This document shows positions 8,029-18,792 of a stretch of 64,000 bases of DNA, piece after piece. The position numbers and the translations under genes are program-made. The DNA is from Nitrosospira multiformis. Its GTDB lineage: Bacteria; Pseudomonadota; Gammaproteobacteria; Burkholderiales; Nitrosomonadaceae. The stretch is from assembly GCF_003050865.1 (NCBI RefSeq), contig NZ_QAOK01000013.1, positions 24,411 to 88,410 of the forward strand, given 5' to 3'. The notes under the pieces were generated by a model, which saw only the letters and a program-made list of their open reading frames with translations, did not search any database and was not told the origin of the DNA. The first letter of the stretch is position 1, and every line of letters begins with the position of its first letter.

Positions 8029-9099
8029 TCAGTCTTTTCTTTCGACCCTGGGGGTATCCATCGCTGCGGCGAAGAGGTCCCAAGCGGACATGAACAAGGC
8101 TGCGATAACTGGCCCGATCACAAAGCCATTGAGGCCGAACAGGACCAGTCCCCCGAGTGTCGAGATGAGCACCACGTAATCCGGCATCTTCGTATCTCGT
8201 CCCACCAGGACGGGGCGTAAGAGGTTGTCAACCAATCCGATTACGAACACGCCGAACGCGATGAGAACGGTACCTTGCCAAACAGCGCCGGTAAACAGGA
8301 AGTAGATGGCTACAGGGATCCAGATGAGGCCGGCGCCGACTGCCGGTATCAGGGAAAGAAACGCCATCATGAAGCCCCACAGCAAGGCCCCCTGAATGCC
8401 GAGAAAATAAAATATCAGACCCCCCAGGGTGCCTTGAATGGCAGCAACGACGACGTTGCCCTTGACGGTTGCGCGAATGACCGTAGTGAATTTGCTGGAC
8501 AAGTGCCGCTTGTGTTCCATGGTAAGAGGCATGGCCTGCTTGATCTTGGCCGCCAGGCCGTCGCCATCGCGCAGCAGAAAAAAGAGCAGATACAGCATGA
8601 TGCCGAAGCTCACCAGAAATTCAAAAGCGTTCTGGCCGAGGCTGAGAGCATGCGTAGCAATGAACTGGCTGCCGCGCAGGACACCGCTTGACAGCATGTC
8701 CTGCAACTCCGCGATATTGGTGAGCCCTGAACGGTCGAGCAGGTTGACTAGCCACGGCGGCGCAGCGCTCATGATTTGCTGGAAATACATGCCGAAATTC
8801 AATTCCCCTGAGCGGATTTTCTGATAGATGAGGGCTCCTTCCTGCAGGAGCGAAATTGCCATTATGGTGACCGGAAGAATCACGATGACGACACAGAGCA
8901 ACAACGTGGTGGATGCGGCAAGGTTGCGCCGCTGCCCCATGGCATTCAGCACCTTTCGATGAAACGGTGTAAATATGATGGCAAGAACTGCCGCCCAGAA
9001 TACCGTGCCATAAAAAGGCAGCAGTATCCAGATGAATGCCACGGAGACGGCAATCAACATCAGTAAAAAGGCCTTTTGCCGCAACTCGGGGGAGTTCAT
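8029..9099 (-). CDS. AI-2E family (PerM-like) membrane transporter
   Basis: The 356-residue inner-membrane protein has the AI-2E plan: two N-terminal membrane helices (about 12-55), one near 70-90, a soluble segment (about 90-200), and a cluster of C-terminal helices including the family patch ALLWGFMMAFLSLIPAVGAG. GLVDNLLRPVLVGRDTKMPD is another conserved stretch. Members have been linked to autoinducer-2 export or sodium-proton antiport, so the substrate cannot be named from sequence. ATG 9099 is a conventional start. The gene stands apart from its minus-strand neighbour by about 290 bp that include two hairpins. Confidence 0.88.
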   Translation of the reverse strand: MNSPELRQKAFLLMLIAVSVAFIWILLPFYGTVFWAAVLAIIFTPFHRKVLNAMGQRRNLAASTTLLLCVVIVILPVTIMAISLLQEGALIYQKIRSGELNFGMYFQQIMSAAPPWLVNLLDRSGLTNIAELQDMLSSGVLRGSQFIATHALSLGQNAFEFLVSFGIMLYLLFFLLRDGDGLAAKIKQAMPLTMEHKRHLSSKFTTVIRATVKGNVVVAAIQGTLGGLIFYFLGIQGALLWGFMMAFLSLIPAVGAGLIWIPVAIYFLFTGAVWQGTVLIAFGVFVIGLVDNLLRPVLVGRDTKMPDYVVLISTLGGLVLFGLNGFVIGPVIAALFMSAWDLFAAAMDTPRVERKD

Positions 9100-9291
9100 G
9101 TGCAGAGAACGTTTAATAACCGGTTACGATGACGTTATGGAGTCATCCTACCTTAACTCAAGCTTAAGTTGATAGAGGGTACGAAAAAGAAAATTAAAAA
9201 CAAACTCAGGTGGCGAACAGATAGAGTCGATCGCAAGGTTGGAGGTACGAAGCCTGAGAATAGGGGCGCGCAAGAGGGAATATTCTTCTGC

Positions 9292-9305
9292 CGGGGCTTG
9301 CCCCG
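9292..9305. repeat. GC-rich hairpin downstream of the GlcG-like gene
   Basis: CGGGGC-TT-GCCCCG forms a perfect 6-bp stem in the 290-bp gap between the AI-2E gene and the GlcG-like gene. There is no flanking T-run on either strand, so its role as a terminator is doubtful. Confidence 0.4.
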
Positions 9306-9349
9306 AATTTGCTTCGGATTTGCCAGGAGGAAGGACAGCAGGCTTTAAG

Positions 9350-9374
9350 CGTAGGATACCCGCTGTATCCTACG
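9350..9374 (-). terminator. Ten-bp inverted repeat just after the GlcG-like gene, possible transcription end
   Basis: CGTAGGATAC-CCGCT-GTATCCTACG is a perfect 10-bp stem with a 5-base loop, starting 15 bp past the stop codon of the minus-strand GlcG-like gene. Position favours a transcription end or mRNA-stabilising hairpin. The minus-strand sequence after it lacks a clear U-run, so a Rho-independent mechanism is uncertain. Confidence 0.45.
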
Positions 9375-9389
9375 TCACAAGCAGTTTTC

Positions 9390-9800
9390 TCAGGCATTTT
9401 TGAAGAGCACATCCAGTCCTGCCTGGGCAATCTGCGCATCCTGGTAGGAGCGCACACCGCTTACTCCCACTGCACCGATGAATTGCCCTTCCACTACGAT
9501 CGGCAAACCTCCCTCGATGGGCAGAGTGCCCGGCAGACCAAGATAACGGATGCTTCCGGCAGCCACATGTTCTTCCCAGACTTTGGTCGGACGGCGGAAT
9601 GCAATGGCTGCACGCGCCTTTTGTATTGCAACTTCGACACTGCCAAATTGCGTTTCATCGAGGCGCAGCAAGTGGACAAGATGGGCGCCGTCATCGACGA
9701 TCGCAATCGCCACTGGCCAGTTGTTGCGCATGGCTTCTGCTTCCGCGGCGGTGGCAATAACCTTGGCATCATCGAGCGTGAGCACGTCTTTTTTATTCAT
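9390..9800 (-). CDS. GlcG/HbpS-type (DUF336) protein
   Basis: The 136-residue protein belongs to the GlcG/HbpS haem-degrading-like family: MNKKDVLTLDDAKVIATAAE at the start, then NNWPVAIAIVDDGAHLVHLLRLDE and, towards the end, GALPIEGGLP-like and GAVGVSG segments. Family members form octamers; some bind haem or cobalamin-like ligands and others sit in glycolate loci, but the role here is not determined. ATG 9800 is chosen because it aligns with the family; longer in-frame starts to 9905 would overlap the hppA terminator. It follows hppA on the same strand but is separated from it by that terminator. Confidence 0.85.
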   Translation of the reverse strand: MNKKDVLTLDDAKVIATAAEAEAMRNNWPVAIAIVDDGAHLVHLLRLDETQFGSVEVAIQKARAAIAFRRPTKVWEEHVAAGSIRYLGLPGTLPIEGGLPIVVEGQFIGAVGVSGVRSYQDAQIAQAGLDVLFKNA

Positions 9801-9844
9801 AAAGCAAGCCCTCCGGGTATATGTGAGGTGCGAGGTCCCAAAAC

Positions 9845-9873
9845 AAAACACGCCGGAAGGTCCGGCGTGTTTT
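9845..9873 (-). terminator. Intrinsic terminator after hppA
   Basis: AAAACACGCCGGA-AGG-TCCGGCGTGTTTT is a perfect 13-bp stem with a 3-base loop, 16 bp beyond the hppA stop codon on the minus strand. On the minus strand the stem ends in TTTTG-TTTTG, a workable U-rich tract. This separates hppA from the GlcG-like gene. Confidence 0.85.
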
Positions 9874-9888
9874 GGGGAACGCAAGAAA

Positions 9889-11922
9889 TTACAACAGCGG
9901 CACAATCAGTAGCGCCACGATATTCATGATCTTGATGAGCGGGTTCACGGCCGGACCAGCGGTGTCCTTGTAAGGATCGCCCACTGTATCACCTGTAACG
10001 GCTGCTTTGTGCGCTTCCGAGCCTTTTCCACCGAAATGGCCATCTTCGATGTATTTCTTGGCGTTATCCCAGGCGCCGCCCCCTGCGGTCATCGAAATCG
10101 CCACGAAAATACCGGTAATGATCGCGCCGATCAGTACCCCGCCAAGAGCAACCGGACCCAGTATGAGGCCGACGATCAGGGGAACGGCAACGGGAAGCAG
10201 GGAGGGAAGGATCATTTCCTTGATCGCCGCCCTTGTCACCATATCGACCGCACGCGAGTAGTCGGGCTTGGCTGTTCCCTCCATGATTCCAGGGATTTCC
10301 CTGAACTGGCGCCGGACTTCCACCACTACCGAGCCGGCGGCACGGCCCACGGCTTCCATTGCCATGGCGCCAAACAGGTAGGGGACCATGCCGCCGAGGA
10401 ACAGGCCGATGATGACCATGTGGTCGGACAAATCAAAGTTTACGCTCTTGCCGCCGCTCGCGAGCGCATGGGTGTAGTCGGCGAACAGAACCAGCGCAGC
10501 CAGCCCCGCAGAGCCGATCGCGTAGCCCTTGGTCACAGCCTTGGTGGTATTGCCAACGGCATCCAGGGGATCGGTGATATCACGTACTTCCGACGGCAGG
10601 CCGGCCATCTCGGCAATGCCACCAGCGTTATCCGTAATGGGACCATAGGCATCCAGCGCAACGATGATTCCGGCCATCGAAAGCATCGAGGTGGCGGCGA
10701 TGGCAATGCCATACAGACCTGCCAGTTCGTATGTGATCCAGATGGAAAGACATACGACAATAACCGGCCACGCTGTTGCCTTCATCGAAACACCCAGACC
10801 GGCAATGACATTGGTGCCGTGCCCGGTGCTGGAGGCTTCTGCGATATGGCGTACCGGTTTGAATTCGGTAGAGGTGTAGTATTCAGTAATCCATACCATC
10901 GCGGCGGTGAGTGCCAGGCCAACCAGTACAGAGAGGTAAAGATTTGTCGACGTGACCAGCTTCCCCTCGATCATTACGCCCTCACCGAGCATGATAGTCG
11001 TGATGGGATAGTAGGCAATTGCCGCCAGCCCACCGGCAACCGCCAGGCCACGATAAAGCGCATTCATGATTTTGCCGCCCTCACGTGCCTTGACAAAGTA
11101 ACAGCCGATGATGGAAGCAATAATGGAAACGCCACCTAGTACCAGCGGATAAAGCACCGCGTTGGGACCAGCATCGGTGATGAGCAGTCCGCCCAGCAGC
11201 ATAGTCGCGATAATGGTAACGGCGTAGGTTTCAAACAGGTCCGCAGCCATTCCTGCACAGTCGCCCACGTTGTCGCCTACATTGTCGGCAATAACCGCCG
11301 GGTTGCGTGGATCATCCTCAGGGATACCGGCTTCTACCTTGCCTACCAGGTCGGCGCCAACGTCAGCACCCTTCGTGAAAATTCCCCCGCCAAGACGGGC
11401 GAAAATGGAGATCAGCGAACTGCCGAAGGCAACACCCACGAGCGCATGAGTGGCTTGCGATTCACTTGCGCCCATGCCGACCAGAAGGGCAAAGTAGCCA
11501 GCCACGCCCAGCAAACCCAGGCCAACCACCAGCATACCGGTAATGGCCCCCCCCTTGAAGGCAACATCCAGCGCGGCATTGAGACCGTGCCGCGCTGCTT
11601 CCGCTGTGCGTACATTTGCACGCACCGATACGTTCATGCCGATATACCCGGTCAGCCCCGACAAAAATGCGCCCAGAGCAAACCCAACGGCGGTCTGCCA
11701 GCCCAGAGCAAGAAAGATTGCCATCAGCAGAATAACACCCACTATGCTTATGGTGGTGTATTGGCGGTTCAGATAAGCCGAGGCGCCCTGCTGAATCGCC
11801 GTGGCAATCTCCCGCATGCGTTCATTGCCTGCCGGCAACGCTACAATCCACCTTATCGAAACCACTCCATAGAGGAGTGCCGCCATCGCGCAACCAATTG
11901 CGATGATTAAACCAGTACTCAT
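9889..11922 (-). CDS. hppA: Proton-pumping membrane pyrophosphatase, K+-independent type
   Basis: The 677-residue polytopic inner-membrane enzyme hydrolyses cytoplasmic PPi and moves protons outward. Hallmarks are the PPi site [11 protein letters not shown] (about 188-198), acidic motif DNVGDNVGD, and the C-terminal [20 protein letters not shown]. In [16 protein letters not shown] the residue after GNTT is lysine, the residue known to mark K+-independent H+-PPases (alanine marks K+-dependent ones). Length and about 16 membrane helices match the family. ATG 11922 follows CTGGAGAT. The next gene upstream on the same strand encodes PPi-dependent phosphofructokinase, so the two enzymes draw on the same PPi pool. 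Confidence 0.97.
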   Translation of the reverse strand: MSTGLIIAIGCAMAALLYGVVSIRWIVALPAGNERMREIATAIQQGASAYLNRQYTTISIVGVILLMAIFLALGWQTAVGFALGAFLSGLTGYIGMNVSVRANVRTAEAARHGLNAALDVAFKGGAITGMLVVGLGLLGVAGYFALLVGMGASESQATHALVGVAFGSSLISIFARLGGGIFTKGADVGADLVGKVEAGIPEDDPRNPAVIADNVGDNVGDCAGMAADLFETYAVTIIATMLLGGLLITDAGPNAVLYPLVLGGVSIIASIIGCYFVKAREGGKIMNALYRGLAVAGGLAAIAYYPITTIMLGEGVMIEGKLVTSTNLYLSVLVGLALTAAMVWITEYYTSTEFKPVRHIAEASSTGHGTNVIAGLGVSMKATAWPVIVVCLSIWITYELAGLYGIAIAATSMLSMAGIIVALDAYGPITDNAGGIAEMAGLPSEVRDITDPLDAVGNTTKAVTKGYAIGSAGLAALVLFADYTHALASGGKSVNFDLSDHMVIIGLFLGGMVPYLFGAMAMEAVGRAAGSVVVEVRRQFREIPGIMEGTAKPDYSRAVDMVTRAAIKEMILPSLLPVAVPLIVGLILGPVALGGVLIGAIITGIFVAISMTAGGGAWDNAKKYIEDGHFGGKGSEAHKAAVTGDTVGDPYKDTAGPAVNPLIKIMNIVALLIVPLL

Positions 11923-12073
11923 TTAAATCTCCAGTTAAAATCGGCTACGGGGAAACGCATACAAGATGCAGCGTTATGTTCACAGAGAGCGTTGCTCAGC
12001 GGTTGCTTTGCTGCCCATAAGCGCTCCTGTGAACAATATGTATGCGCTTCCGGTTACGCCAGGTTAAAGCGGC

Positions 12074-13333
12074 TCAAAGCGTGAAGCCGCTCAATTTTTT
12101 CGGGACCGCCACATTCTGCAGTCGTACGTAGTCCGGCAGACCATCCTTGTAGGGTGGATAGTCTTCACCCTCGATAAGCGGTGCCAGATATTCCCGGCAC
12201 AGGTCAGTAATGCCAAAACCATCCTCGGTGATAAAGTTCTCGGGCATCATTTTTTCGACATTGGCGACTTGCGACAACTGCGCCATGCCTACTTTCCACT
12301 GGTAGGGCCTGGCGGAAATGCGCTCTATGGTGGGCATCACCGAATTGTGCCCCTGGACCGCGAATTCCACGGCGGCCTGGCCCATGGCGTACGCCTGCTC
12401 GACGTCGGTCTTGGACGCGATGTGACGCGCCGCGCGTTGCAGATAGTCCGCCACACCCCAGTGATATTTGAGTCCGAGTCCCTCCTTTACCATGTTCGCC
12501 ACCACCGGCGCTACTCCTCCCAATTGCGCGTGCCCGAAGGCGTCACGCACACCCTGGTCGGAGAGGAATTTGCCGTCATCTCCTTTTACGCCCTCCGATA
12601 CCACCACCGAGCAGTAGCCGAATTTCTTGACACAACTGTCCACTTTGGCGAGGAATTTCTGTTTGTCGAACCTGATTTCGGGGAAGAGAATGATGACGGG
12701 AATTTCACGCTCCGGGCTGGATGCCAGGCCTCCGGCGGCTGCTATCCAGCCGGCATGCCGTCCCATTACTTCCAGCACGAACACCTTCGTTGACGTTGCT
12801 GACATGCTTGCCACGTCGAAACTGGCTTCAAGCGTGGATACGGCGATGTACTTCGCCACCGAGCCGAAGCCAGGGCAGCAGTCTGTGATGGGAAGGTCGT
12901 TATCCACCGTTTTTGGCACATGAATGGCCTGAATGGGATAGCCAAGCGTGCCGGACAGTTGCGATACCTTGAGACACGTGTCCGCTGAATCGCCACCGCC
13001 GTTGTAGAAGAAATAGCCGATGTCATGAGCCTTGAATACTTCGATCAGGCGTTCATATTCCCGCCGGTTTTGTTCAAGGCTTTTCAGTTTGTAGCGGCAG
13101 GACCCGAACGCTCCGGAGGGCGTGTGCCGCAATGCGCTGATTGCGGCATCGGATTCCTGTCCGGTATCGATCAGATCCTCGGTAAGCGCGCCGATGATCC
13201 CGTTGCGCCCCGCATAAATTTTGCCTATCTTTCCGCTTTGCTTGCGGGCGGTTTCAATTACACCGGCTGCGGAAGCGTTTATGACGGCGGTAACGCCGCC
13301 GGATTGAGCATAAAAAGCATTTTTTGCTGCCAT
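12074..13333 (-). CDS. pfp: Pyrophosphate-dependent 6-phosphofructokinase
   Basis: The 419-residue enzyme reversibly converts fructose 6-phosphate and PPi to fructose 1,6-bisphosphate and phosphate. It shows the PPi-type phosphate-donor motif GGGDSADT instead of the ATP-type GGDGT, substrate-binding PKTVDNDLPITD, and EVMGRHAGWIAA. In autotrophic ammonia oxidisers such an enzyme can serve gluconeogenesis in place of fructose bisphosphatase; that role is inference here. ATG 13333 (MAAKNAFYAQSGG) follows GGGGGAGAA, so the longer in-frame start at 13366 is not used. It lies between adk and hppA, with gaps of about 150-190 bp. Confidence 0.95.
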   Translation of the reverse strand: MAAKNAFYAQSGGVTAVINASAAGVIETARKQSGKIGKIYAGRNGIIGALTEDLIDTGQESDAAISALRHTPSGAFGSCRYKLKSLEQNRREYERLIEVFKAHDIGYFFYNGGGDSADTCLKVSQLSGTLGYPIQAIHVPKTVDNDLPITDCCPGFGSVAKYIAVSTLEASFDVASMSATSTKVFVLEVMGRHAGWIAAAGGLASSPEREIPVIILFPEIRFDKQKFLAKVDSCVKKFGYCSVVVSEGVKGDDGKFLSDQGVRDAFGHAQLGGVAPVVANMVKEGLGLKYHWGVADYLQRAARHIASKTDVEQAYAMGQAAVEFAVQGHNSVMPTIERISARPYQWKVGMAQLSQVANVEKMMPENFITEDGFGITDLCREYLAPLIEGEDYPPYKDGLPDYVRLQNVAVPKKLSGFTL

Positions 13334-13523
13334 ATTTCTCCCCCGATTATTAAAATCTTCCAACATCTACCGTCAGCGTACGCACGCTTTCTCCCGTGGC
13401 GCAACAGTGCCGGCGCCATGCATGCAGACGGCAACGAGGATTACTGCCGTTGCGTATTGCTCTCTTAGCGAATTAAAACGGCGGTGATACCAGGCTTGAG
13501 TTCCACCAGGAGTTTGACTGAAG

Positions 13524-14189
<666 letters not shown>

Positions 14190-14287
14190 TTATAAAGCCC
14201 GCGGGCGAGGCGGGGGCGAAATTCATTTCGTTGTCAAACGGGGGATTATAGCGCAGGCCATCCGCCTCTTGAACTTTTTGACCCGAT

Positions 14288-17068
14288 TCAGCAACCCAGT
14301 TTCTGAAGTTGCTCTTTCAGTTTCCCCAATGTCGCACCGAAACTGGCAAGGCGTTCTTTTTCCTGCTCCACCACCTTTGCCGGCGCGCGCGCCAAAAAAT
14401 TACTGTTGGCGAGCTTGGCTTGCGCCTTCTCCATTTCCGCCTGGACACGATCAAGCTCTTTGGTCAGCCGCTCACGCTCCGCAGCAATATCAATCTCGAT
14501 TTTCAGCATCAGTCTGAATTCACCCACGATCGCCACCGGTGCTTCGGCGGGGGGCAGATTCTGTTCGATTTCGACATCCGATAATTTGGCCAGCGCCTTC
14601 AGATAGGGAGAAAAGCTGGCGAGTGTTTTTCCGTCGCCTGCAGCCAGAAGCGGTACCCTCGATGCCGGGGAAAGGTTCATTTCACCCCGCAGTGTGCGGC
14701 AGGCGTTGATCATTTCCTTGAGCGCAGCGATATTCCCGGTCGCGGCTTCATCGAATTTGGAGGGATCGGCTTCAGGATAAGGCTGCAACATGATGCTCGC
14801 CCCTTGCTTGCCAGCGAGCGGAGCCACGCTTTGCCACAGCTCTTCGGTAATAAATGGAATGAGGGGGTGGGCGAGTCTTAAAGCCGTTTCCAGGACACGA
14901 GCCAGGATGCGGCGGGTAGTGCGCTGTACCACTTCGTTGCCGGAATTCAGCTGTACCTTGGCGAACTCCAGATACCAGTCGCAATACTCATCCCAGACGA
15001 ATTCGTAGATTTCGCGGGCTGCCATGTCAAAACGGTAATCCTGATAAGCCTGCGCGACCGCGGTTTCCGCCTGTTGCAGCCGGCTGATGATCCAGCGGTC
15101 GGCATCCGAATATTCCAGAGGCGCCGATTCCGCCAGACCGGTATCTTTGCCCTCGCAATTCATCAGCACGTAGCGCGCCGCATTCCAGAGCTTGTTGCAG
15201 AAATTCCGGTAGCCTTCGCAGCGCTGCATATCGAACTTGATGTCGCGGCCGTGAGAGGCGAGGCTGGCAAAAGTAAAGCGCAGCGCGTCTGCGCCGAACG
15301 CCGCGATTCCCTCCGGAAACTGCTTACGCGTGGTTTTTTCGATAGATTCGGCCTGCCGCGGGTTCATTAGGCCGCTGGTGCGCTTAGCGATCAGATCCGG
15401 CAGTGCAATGCCGTCGATAAGATCCAGTGGGTCCAGCACATTGCCTCTGGATTTGCTCATCTTATGCCCTTCCGCATCGCGGATGAGGCCGGTGATATAT
15501 ACCTCCCGGAAAGGCACTTTGCCGGTGAAATGCAGGGACATCATCACCATGCGCGCTACCCAGAAAAAAATGATGTCGAAGCCGGTAACCAGAACCGAGG
15601 TCGGCAGAAATGTTTCAAGCTCCGGTGTTTTTTCCGGCCAACCCAACGTGGAGAATGGCCACAGTGCGGATGAAAACCAGGTATCCAGCACATCCTCGTC
15701 CTGCACCAGCTTGCGCCCGTCCGCCAGCTGTTGCGCTTCCTCCAGGCTGTGCGCGACAAAGATGTTATTGTCCTCGTCATACCATGCGGGAATCCGATGG
15801 CCCCACCATAATTGGCGGGAAATACACCAGTCCTGGATATTTTCGAGCCACTGGTCATATACGTGTGTCCAGTTTTCCGGAATGAATTTCACTTCCCCGC
15901 TCGCCACCGCCTCCAGGCCCTGCCTCGCCAGCCCGTTCATGCTGACATACCATTGATCGGTAAGCATCGGTTCAACGACAGCCTGGGTGCGATCACCGCG
16001 CGGCACCATCAGCTTGTGCGGTTTTGTTTCAACCAGCAGATTCTGTCCTTCCAGATCGGCGACAATTTTCCTGCGGGCCGCAAAACGATCCAATCCCTGA
16101 TACTCGGCGGGCGCCAGGTCATTGATCTTTCCATCCAAGGTAAGAATACCGAGCGGAACGAGTTTGTGCCGCTGTCCTATCTGGTAGTCGTTGAAATCGT
16201 GCGCGGGAGTGATCTTGACGCACCCCGTGCCGAATGCCGGGTCGACATAGGCGTCTGCGATGATGGGTATGCTGCGCTCGCATAATGGCAGGCGGACGTG
16301 GCGGCCGATCAGATGCCGGTAGCGCTCATCGTCGGGATGCACGGCTACCGCCATATCGCCCAGCATGGTTTCCGGGCGGGTAGTGGCAATAATCAGTCCT
16401 TCCGGTTTTGCCCCATCCTGATTCCCTCCGGCATCCTTTTCGAAGGGATAAAGAATATGCCAGAGCGATCCTTCTTCTTCTACCGATACCACTTCGAGGT
16501 CGGAAACGGCAGTTTGCAGCACAGGGTCCCAGTTCACCAAACGTTCCCCGCGGTAAATGAGGCCTTCGCGATAAAGCCGCACGAAAACTTCAGTCACGGC
16601 GCGGGAGAGCCCTTCATCCATAGTGAAGCGTTCCCGCGACCAGTCGCAGGAGGCGCCCATACGGCGCATCTGGCGGCTGATGGTGGAGCCGGATTCCTCT
16701 TTCCATTCCCACACGCGGGCGAGAAACGCTTCACGTCCCAGAGTGCGCCGGTCAATGTTCTGCTGATCCAGTTGGCGTTCCACCACGATCTGGGTGGCAA
16801 TTCCGGCGTGGTCGGTGCCCGGCTGCCATAATGTGTTATCTCCACGCATGCGGTGATAACGCGTCAGCGCATCCATCAAGGTATGTTGAAAGGCATGTCC
16901 CATGTGCAGCGTGCCGGTTACGTTGGGCGGCGGCAGCATGATGCAGTATGCAGGGGCTTGATTACCAGCAGTCCCCGTCGGTCCAGGCCGGAAATGGCCC
17001 TCGGCCTCCCAGCGCGAATACCAGCGGCATTCGATAGTCCGGGGATCAAAGCTTTTTTCGAGTTCCAT
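14288..17068 (-). CDS. valS: Valyl-tRNA synthetase
   Basis: The 926-residue class I synthetase charges tRNA-Val. It has the HIGH-type motif HMGH in [14 protein letters not shown] (about residues 44-57), the CP1 editing domain with [10 protein letters not shown] (hydrolyses mischarged Thr), KMSKS in [14 protein letters not shown] (about 545-558), the anticodon-binding helical domain, and the C-terminal coiled coil (last 65 residues, rich in Glu, Lys, Ala) typical of ValRS. ATG 17068 (MELEKSFDP) matches the family start better than the in-frame 17098. It is followed by adk on the same strand. In many Betaproteobacteria valS directly follows pepA-holC-DUF2486; here a secreted-protein gene intervenes. 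Confidence 0.97.
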   Translation of the reverse strand: MELEKSFDPRTIECRWYSRWEAEGHFRPGPTGTAGNQAPAYCIMLPPPNVTGTLHMGHAFQHTLMDALTRYHRMRGDNTLWQPGTDHAGIATQIVVERQLDQQNIDRRTLGREAFLARVWEWKEESGSTISRQMRRMGASCDWSRERFTMDEGLSRAVTEVFVRLYREGLIYRGERLVNWDPVLQTAVSDLEVVSVEEEGSLWHILYPFEKDAGGNQDGAKPEGLIIATTRPETMLGDMAVAVHPDDERYRHLIGRHVRLPLCERSIPIIADAYVDPAFGTGCVKITPAHDFNDYQIGQRHKLVPLGILTLDGKINDLAPAEYQGLDRFAARRKIVADLEGQNLLVETKPHKLMVPRGDRTQAVVEPMLTDQWYVSMNGLARQGLEAVASGEVKFIPENWTHVYDQWLENIQDWCISRQLWWGHRIPAWYDEDNNIFVAHSLEEAQQLADGRKLVQDEDVLDTWFSSALWPFSTLGWPEKTPELETFLPTSVLVTGFDIIFFWVARMVMMSLHFTGKVPFREVYITGLIRDAEGHKMSKSRGNVLDPLDLIDGIALPDLIAKRTSGLMNPRQAESIEKTTRKQFPEGIAAFGADALRFTFASLASHGRDIKFDMQRCEGYRNFCNKLWNAARYVLMNCEGKDTGLAESAPLEYSDADRWIISRLQQAETAVAQAYQDYRFDMAAREIYEFVWDEYCDWYLEFAKVQLNSGNEVVQRTTRRILARVLETALRLAHPLIPFITEELWQSVAPLAGKQGASIMLQPYPEADPSKFDEAATGNIAALKEMINACRTLRGEMNLSPASRVPLLAAGDGKTLASFSPYLKALAKLSDVEIEQNLPPAEAPVAIVGEFRLMLKIEIDIAAERERLTKELDRVQAEMEKAQAKLANSNFLARAPAKVVEQEKERLASFGATLGKLKEQLQKLGC

Positions 17069-17240
17069 ACTGTCGATCGTTTGGCGGAAAACCCGCAATT
17101 ATAACGGAAGGCGCAAGGTCCGGCAGCGCAGCTCTCCCTCTTAACTGTGCCCCCATCTTGTCCGGTCAGGAGCATTCCGTGAAAGCATTGGGAATCTGTC
17201 CCGCCATCCCTATTGATCCAGCCAGAAAATACTATGGATC

Positions 17241-17321
17241 TCGTCATTCCGGGTCTGAGCGGGAATCCAGCCAAACCGGAAGCCAGCCCAATCAATAATG
17301 GCGTGCTTTGAACGTCACTGG
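17241..17321 (-). repeat. Dispersed intergenic repeat, copy B (about 80 bp)
   Basis: Read on the minus strand, this stretch aligns with 1393-1472 over its whole length with scattered substitutions; both end in CCCGGAATGACGA. It lies in the 533-bp gap (17069-17601) between the divergent valS and HAF-repeat genes. The rest of that gap shows no gene, and its promoters are not obvious to me. Confidence 0.65.
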
Positions 17322-17601
17322 AACGTAGATTCCGATCAAGGTTTTCCCCGATTGGCGTGGACAGGTCTGTTGATAACTCACCAAACCCGTGTCTCAGCTT
17401 GAGTTTTCATTACTGCTCAAAACACAGCGCTTTGCCCTGACTGGATAGACCGATCGGCTCATATATTTTTTGCCTGACAGATTTTAAGCTGGATTGTTGT
17501 AATGGCAGGTGAGAGTCATGTGGCGCGAAGAGGAGCGTTGCCAGCATGTTTCATCAAATCGGGAAGCCTCGCATCTCTGAAAACCATTTACTGGAGAGAG
17601 A

Positions 17602-18711
17602 ATGATGAAAATGACCAGTAATTCCAGAATGCAGAGCTTGATCCCGCTGTTGGCCTTAAGTACCGGATTGTGCTTTGTTTTCCCTGCCTTTGCACAGCTA
17701 CAATGTTTATACATTCTGGACCTCAACAGCAACCGACTGATCACTCTTGTGCCGAGTGGAATGACTGGTAACGCTACTGGCATCAATAACGTTGGCCAGG
17801 TGGCGGGGTACACCGCCAAGGAATATCGGCACGCTTTCATCACCGGTCCCAACGGCGCTGGCAGAACCGATCTCAAGACGCTGGGTGGTGGTTCCAGCGT
17901 AACCTTTGGCATTAATGATGCCGGGCAGGTGGTAGGGTACTCGCAGACAGCCACAGGTAATTTGCATGCATTTATTACCGGGCCTAACGGTGTGGGCATG
18001 ACAGACCTGGGGACGCTGGGAGAACATGCCAGTTACGCCACCAGCATCAATAATGCTGGCCAGGTGGCGGGGTACACCGTCAAGGAGTATCGGCACGCTT
18101 TCATCACCGGTCCCAATGGCGTGGGTATGACCCACCTGGGAAGCCTGCCGGATGGACTCACAACTGTTGCTCACGATATCAATGATGCGGGGCAGGTGGT
18201 TGGGAGAGGCGTGAGGCACGCTTTCATCACTGGCCCCAATGGCGTAGGGATGACCGATCTCGGGACGCTTGGTGGAGACTCCAGTGTCGCCTATGGCATC
18301 AATGATGCCGGGCAGGCGGTGGGAGATTCCAGCACGGCTGCTGGTTATACGCACGCTTTCATCACCGGCCCCAATGGCGTGGGGATGACCGATCTCGGGA
18401 CGCTGGGTGGAGGTTACAGTATCGCCACTGACATCAACGATGCCGGACAGGTGGTGGGATGGTCCACCATGGCTACCGGTGATGAGCATGCCTTTATCAC
18501 CGGTCCCAATGGCGTAGGCATGACAGACCTCAATTCACTGACCTGGTTGCCGCCGGGATATGTTATAACGGGCGCCATCAGCATCAATAACGCGGGACAG
18601 GTGATCGTTATTGCCAATATTCCCAAACCCAACGCCTATATGCTGATATTCGCGGGCCTGGGCCTGGTCGGGTTTCTGGTATGGTGGCAGAAGTCGGGAA
18701 GCAAAGCCTAG
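17602..18711 (+). CDS. Secreted HAF-repeat protein with a PEP-CTERM-like C-terminus
   Basis: The 369-residue protein has a signal peptide (residues 1-34, ending FPAFA) and six units of about 42 residues (about 77-312) that each begin HAFITGPNG and continue MTDLGTLGG...INDAGQVVG, the 'extracellular HAF' repeat. A degenerate extra unit precedes them. The C-terminus has the PEP-CTERM plan: a Pro-x-Pro element (IPKPNAY), a hydrophobic helix (MLIFAGLGLVGFLVWW) and a short basic tail, so an exosortase would probably sort it to the surface. The motif reads PKP instead of PEP. Function is unknown. GGAGAG precedes ATG 17602. It runs opposite to both neighbours and interrupts a conserved gene order. 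Confidence 0.88.
   Translation: MMKMTSNSRMQSLIPLLALSTGLCFVFPAFAQLQCLYILDLNSNRLITLVPSGMTGNATGINNVGQVAGYTAKEYRHAFITGPNGAGRTDLKTLGGGSSVTFGINDAGQVVGYSQTATGNLHAFITGPNGVGMTDLGTLGEHASYATSINNAGQVAGYTVKEYRHAFITGPNGVGMTHLGSLPDGLTTVAHDINDAGQVVGRGVRHAFITGPNGVGMTDLGTLGGDSSVAYGINDAGQAVGDSSTAAGYTHAFITGPNGVGMTDLGTLGGGYSIATDINDAGQVVGWSTMATGDEHAFITGPNGVGMTDLNSLTWLPPGYVITGAISINNAGQVIVIANIPKPNAYMLIFAGLGLVGFLVWWQKSGSKA
17830..18540 (+). repeat. Tandem in-frame repeats encoding six HAF units
   Basis: A module of about 120-135 bp recurs six times, anchored by near-identical DNA encoding HAFITGPNGVGMTDLGTLGG. Spacer parts differ in length (for instance the unit containing GRGVR is shorter), so repeats vary by indels as well as substitutions. 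High DNA identity between units suggests recent duplication or recombination and possible copy-number variation between strains. Confidence 0.8.
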
Positions 18712-18792
18712 TACCGATGTGCCGCCGCTGATCCTGCTCATTTCCAGGTCAAGCACGACGGGCCGGAATGGACGCCTGCTCCACTATCGCTT

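Noticed and set aside
10009..11139. 376-codon plus-strand ORF opposite hppA
   Set aside because: No family signature, biased composition, and it lies wholly antisense to a well-conserved pyrophosphatase.
17830..18540. CRISPR-like regularly spaced repeats
   Set aside because: The repeats are in frame inside a secreted-protein gene, about 120 bp or longer, and spacers are homologous to each other; there are no cas genes.
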